This document shows, piece by piece, positions 24,380 to 35,645 of a stretch of 64,000 nt of DNA (position 1 is the stretch's first letter; each line of letters starts with the position of its first letter). The notes below the pieces were generated by a model. It had not been told where the DNA came from and did not search any database. It saw only the letters and a list, made by a program, of their open reading frames with translations. Made by a program: the position numbers and the translations under genes. The stretch comes from Sciurus carolinensis (lineage: Eukaryota; Chordata; Mammalia; Rodentia; Sciuridae): contig NC_062222.1 in the NCBI RefSeq assembly GCF_902686445.1, positions 46,419,292 through 46,483,291 on the forward strand. Direction: 5' to 3'.

Positions 24380-24515
24380 AGTCTACAGAGGGAAGAGAGG
24401 CACAGAGCAATAATTACACAGAAGTAGTGAGTCCTCGACAGGCATGCCAGAATAGCACAGTTTAACACTAGGAAGTGGACCCCAGGTCTCCTGACACCAG
24501 TTTCAGCCCTTAAAT
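24380..24515 (-). repeat. MIR SINE
   Basis: Reversed MIR core: 'gaggcacagagcaataattaca', 'gaagtggaccccaggtctcctgacacc'. Confidence 0.5.
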
Positions 24516-25789
24516 ATACACATGAGAGTGACCATCACCATCTGTCATTATCAGTCGCCTGACATTTATAGACATGATAAAATTCAGGCATCTCATGAGA
24601 GAAGAGGATTTCAGTGGAAATTTTAAACAGGTTCAGAAATGTAGCAATCGAAGACTTAGCTTTTCTTTTCTAAACAAATAAAAGTAATAACAAATAATAA
24701 TTCAGTAGAGAAATACACTTATAGCCCCTGATGCGTGGAATAGGGTACCACCTGTATTCCAAACAGAACCTTAAAAGTCTTCCCACGCCCCCTGTTATTT
24801 GACCTTGCCTAATGCCAAGCATTCTAGGCCATCGTAAAGTATGTGAAGGATAAATATGAGTCCCCTTTGTGCTTAATGACATTGCAGACTAAGAGTAAGG
24901 ACCTTCTAATTCTTGTTATACAAAGAGAAGTCATTCTGGGTTCACCAGATACCCTGAAGGAAACTGGTTTTCCCCATGTCTGATAACAACAGAGATGAGA
25001 AAGAAACATTTACCTGCATACAGCTGCTTCTATCTCACATACCAGTGTCTCATACCTTTTTATCTTACTTGTTAATGGAATTGGGTGAATTGTTACTGGG
25101 CTTGCCTTTCATCCATTTTCACATAAATGTTCTACATTTTCTATTTTTCAGAATCATGGAAAGAGAAACACTTCAGATAGAGAGCATCTACCCACCTGAG
25201 CATAATTCTAGCATAATTTCTTACCTCAGAAACAGTGGTCTGTTTCTTTATAGTGACGTTATAAGGAAAATTTTTGATGGATCCTGGAGAGCTTTTTTTA
25301 TAGTTAATTCCATAAAATGAACTCTTATTTTTAGTTATTCCTCACTTGATTCATTGGTGTCAAATATTCCCTTTGCCCTCATCAGCACCTGTGTATAGAG
25401 GATGACTTTCATTGCCCTTTTCTTCCATCTTTGCCTTTTATTTAAATTTTGCTTTTCTTACATATTGCAAGGGTTGCACATTATACAGAGAGCTCACAAA
25501 GATAGGTGTTTAAGGAGTACCCTTTTCATGAATCAAAGAAAAAGTATGGTTTTACAGCTCTGGAGAGTCCGAAGAATATATTGCTGAGCACTTACATTGC
25601 ATTCTCTTGATTGGTAACTCACCAGCACCCTTCGGGTCGTATTTCCTAAAATGTGTGGTTCACTTGAGAATCAGGCAGCTGATAATGTCCATTCTAGATA
25701 AAAATTAGTAGGACTTTGTGTAAAATGCCTTGAAAGTTAGCATTTGTTGCTTACTTGCTGTGTACGAAGAGGGTATGTTGACTATCTTG

Positions 25790-25930
25790 TTTAATTCTTG
25801 GATCATTCCAAGCTGCAGTTACTACTTATCCTAATTTGTAGATGAGGACACTAGAAATAATGAAAATAAGTAACTTGCCCAAGGTCAGAGAGCTAGCAAA
25901 TACCAGTTCATGGTTATAATCCAGTCCATC
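25790..25930 (-). repeat. MIR SINE
   Basis: 'tttgtagatgaggacac' and 'agtaacttgcccaaggtcagagagctagc' are clear reversed MIR core motifs. It ends about 100 bp before the last ELOVL6 exon. Confidence 0.85.
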
Positions 25931-26034
25931 TAATTCTTCAGTCCTAGCTCAAGATGTCTACCCTCTTACAAACTCTGGCTTATCATTATGTGTAGTCAGG
26001 GGCTCATGTATGTTTTACCTTCTTTATCTTCCAG

Positions 26035-26459
26035 GAGACACAATATTCATCATTCTGAGGAAGCAGAAGCTGATCTTCCTGCACTGGTACCACCACATCA
26101 CTGTGCTCCTGTACTCTTGGTACTCCTACAAAGACATGATTGCCGGGGGTGGTTGGTTCATGACTATGAACTATGGCGTGCACGCCGTGATGTACTCTTA
26201 CTATGCCTTGCGGGCCGCGGGTTTCCGAGTCTCCCGGAAGTTTGCCATGTTCATCACCTTGTCCCAGATCACTCAGATGCTGATGGGCTGTGTCATTAAC
26301 TACCTGGTCTTCTACTGGATGCAGCAAGACCAGTGTCACTCTCACTTTCAGAACATCTTCTGGTCCTCACTCATGTACCTCAGCTACCTTGTGCTCTTCT
26401 GCCATTTCTTCTTTGAGGCCTACATTGGCAAAGTGAAGAAAACAATGAAGGCTGAATAG
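26035..26459 (+). CDS. ELOVL6: ELOVL6 last coding exon
   Basis: This is the terminal coding exon of ELOVL6. Two bases complete the split Gly codon, then 140 codons run from [11 protein letters not shown] to the C-terminal VKKTMKAE and the TAG at 26457-26459. The acceptor is a pyrimidine-rich tract ending TTCCAG at 26034. The ELOVL histidine box HWYHH lies at 26082-26096 (about residues 141-145), as expected for the catalytic site facing the ER. It follows the KxxFLHW-type lead-in of the family. Hydrophobic helices follow: [48 protein letters not shown], and [19 protein letters not shown]. The lysine-rich tail is cytosolic in the family and is thought to aid ER retention. The exon is rich in CpG and GC3 compared with the AT-rich flanks, and it is intact, so this is a live gene and not a retrocopy. 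The loop [12 protein letters not shown] is the part most likely to vary between rodents. Confidence 0.98.
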
Positions 26460-26966
26460 TGTTGGAACTGAGGAGGAAGCCATAGCTCAGGGTCATCAAG
26501 AAAAATAACAGACAAAAGAAAATGGCACAAGGAATCACATATGGTGCAGCTAAAACATACGAGCAGACACAAAACCCGAGGCAGCTTAGGGATAATTAGG
26601 TTGACTTAACCCAGTAAGTTTATGATCCTTTTTGGGTGAGGACTCACTGAGTGCACCTCCATCTCAAAGCATTGCTGCTGGAAGACCCCAATCCCTCTTA
26701 TCTGTCAACTCTAGGACAAATGAGAACAACAGTGAGCCAGAGGCAGAGAGACTAATAGAAAGCAAGCAAAGGTTATTAACACTAAATGAGAAAAAAAAAA
26801 AAGTATTTACTAAGTGTTATCTTTCTCTAAGGATGAAACGAATTTTACTTTAAAAACTGTGCGAGCACATATACACACACACAATTCTTTCTAATCTTTC
26901 TTGACATGAAACTGGAGCCAGTAGAAAAGATGAAAATGGAAGAGACACAGGGTTTATATCTAGGAC

Positions 26967-26972
26967 AATAAA
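26967..26972 (+). terminator. Candidate proximal poly(A) signal of ELOVL6
   Basis: AATAAA about 0.5 kb after the stop codon. The downstream region is only weakly GU-rich, so use is uncertain. Confidence 0.3.
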
Positions 26973-27940
26973 GCTTTCGCAGAAATTCAAGCCTTTTTAA
27001 GAAAGGTTAGCTGATGTAGCCCCCATGAAGAAAGATGTCTTAATCATTTTTTAGTTCAACTCAAAAAAAAAAAAATAGATTTGATATTTTTCCCTTCACT
27101 GCCTAGCCTCAGGCTAGTGAGTTTGCCAAAAACAAACAGGGCGCACAGTACTTTTCCAAGGTTCTTTCTGGGCGAATGGAAGTAATGCAACCCAGGTCCC
27201 AAAGGGGCAGAAATACCAGAGTATTTCTAATAGTCGAATTATAATTTCTACTCTTAGATGAGATGTGAAGCATTTGTTCAGTTGCCCCAGACTTTTGAAC
27301 AAAACAGTAAATGCAGACTCAAAAAATAAAAAATAAACACTCAACCAGATGGCTTGAAAGTGGATACTGTAACTGTATGTGGAAAGGCTGAGCCCCGTAT
27401 CAGTGGAGCTGGAAAAGGAGAAAAGACATAAGCTAAAGACCCATTCAGTAGCCAGGCAGTAGGATACCCCCTCCCTGTTTGACTGTACACATGCTCCTCA
27501 CTTTCCCAATGAAGCCCTCTGGGACAGTCCATGTTTTCTACGTTTTTGTGAATTTACAAAGAAATCTGCAGGGTCTCTGCATGATTCGGGGTGAGCACTG
27601 TGTTTCCACCTGGTCCCCAAGTCATGCAGAGGTGTTCTAAGTGCCCTCTGCTGGCCAAATGGAGATAATTAGCAAACACACCATGACAAGTTTGGCTGGA
27701 AATAGTTGATAGCAAAAGGCCCCCCCTAGAAGAATCCTTTAAATTTTAAATGATCAAGCAACTCATCGTATGTTTGGCCAAATCAGAAGACGTTCTTCCT
27801 GCTTCAAGTCAGCTTCAGAAATTTTTTAAAAGGGACTTTTGCTCTGGAACTCAGAAAATCATTTTATTAAGAGCCATATTCTTTTAAGAAAAAAAGAGCT
27901 AGATAATGTTATCTGTAATATTTCAGTCCTCTACAAGCCA

Positions 27941-27946
27941 AATAAA
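27941..27946 (+). terminator. Candidate alternative poly(A) signal of ELOVL6
   Basis: AATAAA followed within 10 bases by a TGTGTCAATGTT element, a plausible GU-rich downstream site. It would give a 3' UTR of about 1.5 kb. Confidence 0.35.
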
Positions 27947-28358
27947 TGTGTCAATGTTCCTAGTATTTCAAATAAGCAATTATGTAAAGTTGTTCAATGT
28001 GATATAATAGTATTTTAATTGGTTCAGTAGCTTAATGATTAGGCAAACTAGATGAAAAGATTAGGGGCTTCTACACTACATAGATTTCACACACATAAAC
28101 CACATATATGCACACAAATGTGGGGTACACTGAACTTCAAAGCCCAAATGAGTAGTAACACATTTTCTGACTAGCAGAAACTGTTGTTTATCTTTCTTGC
28201 TTTATTTGAGAGTGTACAGTAAAAGGGATTTTTCAAATTATTTTTATATTATTTTAGCTTTAATTGTGCTGTCATTCATGAAACAGAGCGGCTCTGCTTT
28301 TCTGTCAGAGATGGCAAGGGCTTTTTCAGCAACTTGTTTATGTGTGGAATTTAAAAAG

Positions 28359-28364
28359 AATAAA
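28359..28364 (+). terminator. Candidate alternative poly(A) signal of ELOVL6
   Basis: AATAAA followed by GTTTTATTCC and a TGTGTG run at 28380, a good arrangement for cleavage near 28380. It would give a 3' UTR of about 1.9 kb. Confidence 0.4.
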
Positions 28365-29393
28365 GTTTTATTCCATTCTGTGTGAATGGCTTGAACAGTG
28401 AACACAGAGTCCATAACAAACCAAGTCATGACTGAAAGACTGGGTGAGGGGGCTGTGCAGGGGAAAGAAGCTGTTACGTCCGTGTTAAATTATTGTGAAC
28501 AGTCTGTGGTGTCCTGATGTTGGTTCATAGATGAGACATGATTGATGGAAGGATGTATTGTTATTAGGGCAGAAATTGACATGAGCTGAAAAGACAGGTC
28601 CTGCTACAACAACTATGATAGATTCTTAGGGTGCAAATGTTCTTTTGAGCTTGGCAAAGACATGGCACTGTGCAATAAGCCTTTTTTCCCTCTCTTAGAA
28701 CAGAAAGTGAGTAGAATATTTAAGACAAGATAAAAAGCCACATATCAATTAAATTTGGTTGAAGGACTGGTCAGAGGCTCATCTGGTAGGTTTAATTTAA
28801 TTATTTAATTCAGTGATTTAGCATAGATTCTTTAACGCAGGTTAGAATAAGGAAATGAGCATAAACCTTAAAAAAGACTCTAAATGATGCTTCCAAAGCA
28901 CGTTTGTCTTGATATTAGGTTCATGCTTCTGTTCACTTGTAAAATAACTTAAATTTTTTGTTTACAGGTTGAATATGTAATAAATAGTTTTTAAACTAGC
29001 TAAATATATCTAAAGCATTTCCAATGTTTATCATGGGAGGAAAAAAGCCACACACTTTTTTTAAAAAACAAATTTCTGGTATTATAGGTTCAGCGCACTG
29101 TTTTTAATATATCTCATCTTAGCTGCTTTAATTATATCAATATATGAGGCTGGATCACTGGCCCATGACAAATCTGAAACCTACCAGAGAATTGACTGCC
29201 ACATAGATAATCCTGCTGTCAGTTAACATTCCAGGAAAATGGGCAGGCAATTTTTATAGCTGCCCCACTGTGCTATATTAGAATATCTTTCTATTAAAGA
29301 GTTTCCACTGCATTCCAATCCCAGTATGGTGAAATTATCATTCCTGGATTAAATAAAAACAAATCCTTGATATCATATATGTATGTATGAAAT

Positions 29394-29443
29394 AATTATA
29401 TATATATATATACATATATATGTATGTATATGTATATATATAG
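29394..29443. repeat. (TA)n/(TATG)n simple repeat in the 3' UTR
   Basis: Alternating TATATA and TATGTA units inside the presumed ELOVL6 3' UTR. The tract is likely polymorphic and can fold on itself. Confidence 0.8.
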
Positions 29444-29577
29444 TTTCACACATTAGGTCTGAACATCAACCCAAATGCATGAATTTGCAATAAAATTCTA
29501 GTGAGAAATGCTCCGCTCATTCAGCAGGGGATTTTTTTTCTGAACCTTCTAGTATTGCTTATGAGAAAAGAACAACT

Positions 29578-29603
29578 ATTATTATTTATTTATTGTATTT
29601 ATA
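29578..29603 (+). promoter_or_regulatory. AU-rich element in ELOVL6 3' UTR
   Basis: A cluster of overlapping ATTTA motifs contains the nonamer TTATTTATT (29582-29590) and a further ATTTA at about 29597. Such elements can control mRNA decay. The function here is inferred only from the motif and its place in the 3' UTR. Confidence 0.4.
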
Positions 29604-31529
29604 TCCAGTGCTAGGCCAAAGTATGAAGTTTAAATCATGGATTAAGGTTATCACAGGTAATTCATTCTCACTTTTCTAATCACACTGCACTACAATAACT
29701 AGTGGGGGAGGGGAATACTTACCTATGTATCAGTTGAGCAGATGAGGGGGTTGGTTACATCCCTTTGCATCACTTCTCCAGCTGTCTATTCTTACATAGA
29801 GACTGGCTAGTCCAGTCACTAACTTCCAGTCCAAAATTTTATTTGAGTGCGTAGAATTGAATGGAAAAAGCAGTCGGAACCTGGGAGAACACTTTTAGCC
29901 AACAGACCCAAAGAGAAATTTTTTAAAATCTGATGTAGTATCTTTAGGATAAGATAAACCCTGTTACTTCAGAGTAACAAAGCAGCTCTGGAGTCAGTTA
30001 CAGAAGTCTGGCTATATTCCTAAATAGCTGAATTACCTGGGTGAGGAGCATGCGAGGATCATCTTTTCCTTGGTCTGACAGAACCAGCCCTGCTCACAGG
30101 CTATGAGTCACATGGTGAGCCAACAATGGCACACTGAGGGCTTCTTTTCCGGTTTGGATAATGATCCTTTGGCAGAGTTGTTGGGCTGGCCAATGTTTAT
30201 TCTAGGGAACTGCTAGGAGAATGGAGAAAACCAAATAGACTTTGCCTCCCAGACTTCAGAATGTGGTCCATGTCCGTATCTCTTAGACACTTATTTTCCA
30301 GAAAAAAGTTTCTATCCTGAAAAGTATTACTGTGTGAGAATACCATGATGAAAGCCCAGAATTTTTCAGCAGTATAATGTATCTTTTCACAATCTTTGTT
30401 TTTCAATAATAAATATTTTGCTATCAACTTGGGATGATGGTAGAGCCTATGTTCATGGTATGAGTCATTTTCTCCCAGAGCTCTTTAAAGTTGTTCCTCT
30501 GCCCAGTTCTTTGTGCCATCAAGAAGGAATTTCACTAAGACCAGACCACAGCATTTAACCTGTCAAATGTGTACATTAAAATCATAAAAGCGATGCCCTA
30601 TCTTGTTCTGACAATCAGTATGAAGTGATAGGTAGCAGTGTGCCAATGAGCCAGCCGCCTCTATATACTGTACCTGACAGTGATACAAAACAGGTGACAG
30701 TACAATTACAGCATTTTCTTGAATGCTGGTTGTGACAGGCTATTATAAACATCTGTGAGCCAAATGGCAGAATCTATAGCACCCACACACTGCATCAAAG
30801 ACTATCATAAGCCTGTTGAATCATCAAGTGACTTTCCTCATCCTCAGATAATTTGAAAATTCAGTTTTCATGGAAGGGGGGACAGGATCCTCAAACTTCC
30901 CCCTCTCCTGCATTCCACTTCTTAAAGTGACAAGTTGTTCTTGCAGCCCATGTGGACAGCAGGAGTACATCCATGAGCGGGTTTGGAGAGGTCTCAGTAA
31001 TGGCACTTTGATTTTAGGTCAGGCAGGCAACAGTCTCATGATCAGATAGATGTCCCTGGAAGTCCATACCCACAACTGCATTGTAGGAAACTCCTGATGT
31101 AACTGTTTAAAGAAACTGGTTCCATAAATCAGTCAAGCCACCTTTGCAACCAGCTAAGACACAACTGAAAGTTCCTGTCTTGTGCTGATACATAAGATCT
31201 GTTATTACCCCAGTGTTTGGTGGAACGTGTGACTTTTTCTCCCAGTGGACAAAAGTCAAGGTTACAGAGGCAGTCCGACAGTGCTTTCTGGTCATGTTCA
31301 TTTCAGACAAGTCTGCTGGTCTGGAGATGTTCAGGCAGGAGGTTGCTTGCTACTACCTTGAAAACCACCTGAAAATTCAGCTTCTTAGGGGCCTCAGGGC
31401 CTGTGTTCAGAGACAAATCCACCCATCAAAGCCTCACAGAGCAAATCACAGCAATGTTAAAATTGTTATTTTCAAGTGCTTATTTCACTACATTAAAAGA
31501 AATATTTTTTTTGGTGTATTAAGATTAAA

Positions 31530-31535
31530 AATAAA
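31530..31535 (+). terminator. Likely distal poly(A) signal of ELOVL6
   Basis: AATAAA about 5.07 kb after the stop codon, followed by a TGTTTCTGGTTTCTTTT tract. The distance agrees with the known length class of ELOVL6 3' UTRs, and insertion-rich intergenic sequence starts soon after. Confidence 0.55.
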
Positions 31536-32246
31536 ATCATAACTTTTGATTTAAAATCAAACTATGTTTCTGGTTTCTTTTATCACTTGTTTTGGCAGTT
31601 TAAAGGATACATCCAGAGCATTACAGATTTGTCAAAATTCTCAAATCATTTCCACACTCAACACCCATGTGTTCATAGGAGATGAGTGACTAAATCTCCC
31701 TCTGGGTTCCCTGACTGCCCAGCAATGATGTAGTACTCAAATACACTGACTAAAGACCCACAATGTGTTTAGCTCTTCAGTTAAGCCTCTTATGGGTGTG
31801 ACATTTTACGAATTACATGTCTTCCACATCTGTTAGCTCCGCGGAGCAGTCTTAAGAGCGCAGACAGTCTAAATCAGATCCAGAGTTACAGATAGAGAAA
31901 AAGAGCTCTTTAGATCCAGAGTGGCAGAGGTAGAAGGAACGAGATTTGAACATAATCTCCTTAGCTTCAATTTCATTGCCATTGTTTAATCTTTTTGAAA
32001 AGTAGAGTATATAAATGAATAAAAATTCCAATTTTCTGCACTGAACCTTGCCATACCATTGGGCAAAGTAATTCAACACAAAATATATTGGGAAAAAATT
32101 TAGAAACCACACGACCTCCTTAGCACTGGCTCAAGATGTCAGAAAACCGTGCACCTGCTATTAGGGGCAATCCAGGTCATCCATTCCCTGACCCTGAAAT
32201 AATGGGGCCTCCAAATTCCAGTGTTTGGTACATTGTTTTGCACACT

Positions 32247-32669
32247 CTATTAGTTAGTTTTCTTTGCTGTGACCAAAATACCTGACAAGAACAATTTAAG
32301 GGAAGAAAAGTTTATTTTGGCTCCCAGTTTCAGAGGTTCTTTCTGTGGTCAACCGACTTCATTTGCTCCAGGTCCAAGGTGAGGCAGGGCATCATGGCAG
32401 AAGGGTATAGAATAGGAGCCCACCCCCATTCATGGCAGCCAGGAAGCAGAGAGGAAGGGGCCACAGGGAAGACGCACACTTCCAGGACCATCCCCAGTGA
32501 CCTACCTCCTCCAGCCACACCCCACCTGCCCACAGTTACCACCCAATCAGTTCATTCAAACTAGGATGGACCGATTAGGCTGCAGCTCTCACAATCCATT
32601 CATTTCACCTCGGAAGCTTCCTGCACTAACAGGAGCTTTTGGAGGATCCCTTATATTCCAACCATAACA
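32247..32669 (-). mobile_element. MaLR-type LTR, reverse orientation
   Basis: 'ctattagttagttttctttgctg', 'gaaaagtttattttggctccc', 'gcatcatggcagaaggg', 'ccccagtgacctacctcc', 'cccaatcagttcattcaaac', 'ttatattccaaccataaca': a complete MaLR LTR in reverse. It lies about 700 bp past the inferred end of the ELOVL6 transcript. Confidence 0.8.
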
Positions 32670-33214
32670 CGTACTTAGGAGGTTCAATGGTTTATATCAT
32701 TCTTCGTGGCTATTTTTAGAACATCCACACAATGTACAACACATTCATTATCTCATTTATACTTAAAACCCAAGCACCTGATGCAATGAGTATTTTCCAC
32801 AGCCAAATGGTACCCCTTCTCATATCATCTCTGATACTTACAATTTTTTATTCTTAACTCAGTAAAATGGAGAGGGGAGTCCATACGGCACCCAAAATAT
32901 TTTTGCTAACTACAAAAGAAGGGGGAGGGTCACAAACCTCAGGGAGTTTTCTGATTTGAGTGAAATCCCAGAAACCTAATACAAATGACTGCCATCACAA
33001 AACCTCTGGTACCTGTCTCAAGAAACAGAAGTTTCAGAAATGAACAATGTATTAGAGCATACGAGCATTTAGTTCTTCATCTAGCTAGCAAAAGTATTGT
33101 TCCTATGCATCTCTAAGAACAAGAAGTATATAGCAAGTTTCCTGTGAAAGATAACATCAGAATGTCAGTATTTCAGTAACATGATCATTCAGCCATGTAC
33201 CTAAAATCTGCCAT

Positions 33215-33350
33215 CTCAAATCCTGTTTCCTAATACTATAACAAATACCCCAGATGACCAATTTGTAAACACAAAAGATTTATTTTGGCTCAGTTTTGGA
33301 GGTTCTTGTCCATGATTAATTGCCCCCATTGTTTTGGGCCTGTGGGTTTT
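33215..33350 (-). mobile_element. Truncated MaLR-type LTR, reverse orientation
   Basis: 'cctgtttcctaatactataac', 'caaaagatttattttggctca', 'ggttcttgtccatgattaattg' match the start of the LTR at 32247. The rest of the LTR is not recognisable beyond about 33350. Confidence 0.55.
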
Positions 33351-33461
33351 TTGTTTTTAGAATGAAAAACTAATTGGGTGTCTTAAACCAATCATCGCAG
33401 TCTCCCTAAGACCAAATTGGGAGGTCCAGATAAGCACAGGGCTTCCACAGTGTGCTTCCAC

Positions 33462-33463
<2 letters not shown>

Positions 33464-33504
<41 letters not shown>
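33464..33504. repeat. (GT)n microsatellite
   Basis: About 20 uninterrupted GT units. Likely polymorphic. Confidence 0.98.
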
Positions 33505-33507
<3 letters not shown>

Positions 33508-33702
33508 AACCACACAAAACTGGACACAATACACAGAATTAATGCTAATGCTCTCCTAGTGCCTTCCTAGTCCATATGTCCTCTAATACATCACTAAGCA
33601 AAGAACTTCAGGCAAGACAGGAAGGCAGTGGGTCAGAAAAAGTTTGAATCCTTCCAATTTAAAAGAAACTGTTATCTAATGAATCAGTCTAATTTCATGC
33701 CT

Positions 33703-34064
33703 TGCTAGAGTTTGGATTTTGAATGCACCAGAAAGGCCCATTGTGATAAATGCTTGGTTCCCAGATTGGCACTATTAGAAAGTCATGGAAACTTGGAGAA
33801 GTGGAGACTGATAGGGATAATCTGGCACTTATATCCTTAGGTCATTGGATATGAAGGAGATTGGGGAACCTGGCCCCTTTCTCTTTTGATTCATGGATAT
33901 AAGTTGAATGGTTTTGCTTTACCACAAGCTCCTACCATCTCACCACAGGCCCAAAGCAAAGGAGCCAACTGATCATGGACAGGAACCTCCAAAACTGAGC
34001 CAAAATAAATCTTTTGTCTTTACAAATTGATCATCTCAGGTATTTGTTATAGTAATAGAAAACA
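33703..34064 (+). mobile_element. MaLR-type solo LTR
   Basis: 'tgctagagtttggattttgaatg', 'aaggcccattgtgataaatgcttggttcccag', 'gagccaaaataaatcttttgtc', 'atcatctcaggtatttgttatag', ending 'agaaaaca'. Similar in layout to the MaLR LTR class, with a poly(A) signal AATAAA inside. Confidence 0.7.
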
Positions 34065-35232
34065 GAATTCGAGATGGTAGATTCTAGGTGCACAGTACTC
34101 ACCCACTTCTCCATGAGACAGAATCATAACAACTGGAGAGCAACTGTATTTCAAGGTGGGTGACTGTGTGAGAATGCTAAAGTTCACATGGATGCTAAAG
34201 TTCAGTGATGGACAGACTGAGACTTAGAGAAACCCAGAAACTTTGGACAGTGGAACAGGACTTTGGAAGTGGTGTTCCACACTGATCTCAGGACAGCATG
34301 GCAGGGAGAATGGGCAGAGGTGAAAGGCAGAGTCCCAGTGAGCGCCACTAGCACAAGAATCACACCTGGTAGAAGCACAGTCTAAAGGGACAATAGATCA
34401 GAGCTCTTCGTGGTACACTGGCTCTGGAAAAGTTCCTACACTTCCCAGCATATTCTCTGGATGTTCTAACACAGAGCTATCTTGAAAAGGTCCTATCTGA
34501 GCGTATGCTCTGGAAGTCAAAGGCCCCTGGATTTTCCTGACTCTGGGCCCCTACAATATATAACTAACCTGACTTACCAGGGGGCTACATTAAGTCAGTT
34601 TGAACCCAGGACAGAGCCTCTGACACAAACCCACTAAGAATTCTGTGTGGTGGGAAACTAGACTGCCATATGAAATGAAATGGGGGACATTTCCCTTTAA
34701 AACTGGCAGTTTGGAAAGCCACCTGCAAAGGTCTGGGAACTGAGATGTCACACAAGAGCTAAGTCTTGGAACACCAACTCGCAAGTGGTGGACCACCTAC
34801 TCCCCAGTACAGATAGGGGAGACTGCATAGCAGCTCCCTGCCTTTGAGTAAAGCACTGGATAGAAGCTGTGCCAGACAATCACTGTGGTGGTGACATGCT
34901 GCAGTGTCAGGGTCTTCCCAGCTGTTGGCATGTGCAGGCCAAATAACTCAAGTACCTCTGAGCCTGGGGAGTTGATTTCCACCCTAGCTCAGGCCACAAA
35001 CTACTCCAACTGGTCACCATGCGAGCACCACAGGGGAACAAAGAAGTGGTGAAGAACCCCAGGCTTTGCTCTCTCTCTCTCCAAGGGGTGCATAGCCTAG
35101 GAAGACAGAAAGAAGGCCCCGTCAGTGCAGGGTGCCAACATCCACTCCAACCAGCACAATTGAACACCTTGGCAGAGAGCATATTTTTAATTCTTTTTAA
35201 TGCTTTCTGTTGTTGCTACTATTTTGTATTTG

Positions 35233-35290
35233 TGTATTTTATTTTTCTTCTCCTCTTTCTCCTCCTCCTCTTCTTCCTCCTCCTTGTCCT
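35233..35290 (+). repeat. Pyrimidine-rich (CTC/CTT)n tract
   Basis: Dense 'ctcctcctcctcttcttcctcctcct' type low-complexity sequence inside the presumed L1 5' UTR. The surrounding 35.2-35.46 kb is strongly T-rich and gives a false 142-codon ORF. Confidence 0.85.
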
Positions 35291-35561
35291 TTTAATATTT
35301 AACTTTTTTCTGTTTTTCCTTTTTCCATTTTTTCACTTTTTATCTTTCTCCTGCTTTCTTTACTTCTTTTCTCTTTTAAACTTTTTAATGTCTCTTCCTT
35401 ATTTTTTCATTTACAACTTTGTTCCTTTTTTACTTTTTACTTTTTGATTTTTACAATAATTTTTTTAACTCTGTAGGTTATTTTATACTATTTTTGCCCC
35501 CTTTAGGTTGTAACTTAGGTTTCTTATTTTTTTAATCTGGTTTGTGTTGTTGTTGTTGTTT

Positions 35562-35645
35562 GTTTTTTTGTGGTGCTGAGAATCTAGCCTGGCGCTTCAA
35601 GCACATTGGGTGAGTACTCTGCCATTAAGCAACACTTTCAGCCCA
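35562..35645 (-). mobile_element. Diverged ID-type SINE in the L1 leader
   Basis: T-run, then 'gtggtgctgagaatctagcc', 'aagcacattgggtgagtactctgccattaagcaacac', 'tcagccca': the reverse complement of an ID monomer with substitutions. Confidence 0.65.

Larger units (their letters stand above)
19617..26034 (+). other. ELOVL6: ELOVL6 intron between the last two coding exons
   Basis: This is a 6.4-kb intron bounded by a GTGAGT donor and a TTCCAG acceptor with a good pyrimidine tract. It contains a few old repeats (L2 at 20858, a hAT-like piece at 21044, a TTAA element at 21477, MIRs at 24380 and 25790) and no SINE of the squirrel ID/B1-dID type. The stretches 19617-20850, 21615-24380 and 24515-25790 show nothing I can assign. 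Confidence 0.95.
26460..31552 (+). other. ELOVL6: ELOVL6 3' UTR (long form, end inferred)
   Basis: ELOVL6 mRNAs in mammals have a 3' UTR of several kilobases, so about 5 kb after the stop is expected to be exonic. The most likely distal end is just after the AATAAA at 31530-31535, followed by a T/G-rich downstream element. The segment has no SINE, LTR or L1 insertions, unlike the sequence right after it, which fits retained transcript function. AATAAA also occurs at 26967, 27941 and 28359 and could give shorter isoforms. The end coordinate is an inference from signal position and family length, not from transcript data. Confidence 0.7.

Noticed and set aside
25988..26345. Overlapping ORFs on both strands across the last ELOVL6 exon (103 and 113 codons)
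   Set aside because: They are shadow frames of the conserved ELOVL6 coding exon, which has the splice acceptor, histidine box and stop in a different frame.
35019..35447. 142-codon ORF rich in Phe and Leu that looks like a membrane protein
   Set aside because: It is the translation of a T/C-rich tract in an L1 5' UTR region, with no sign of coding constraint.
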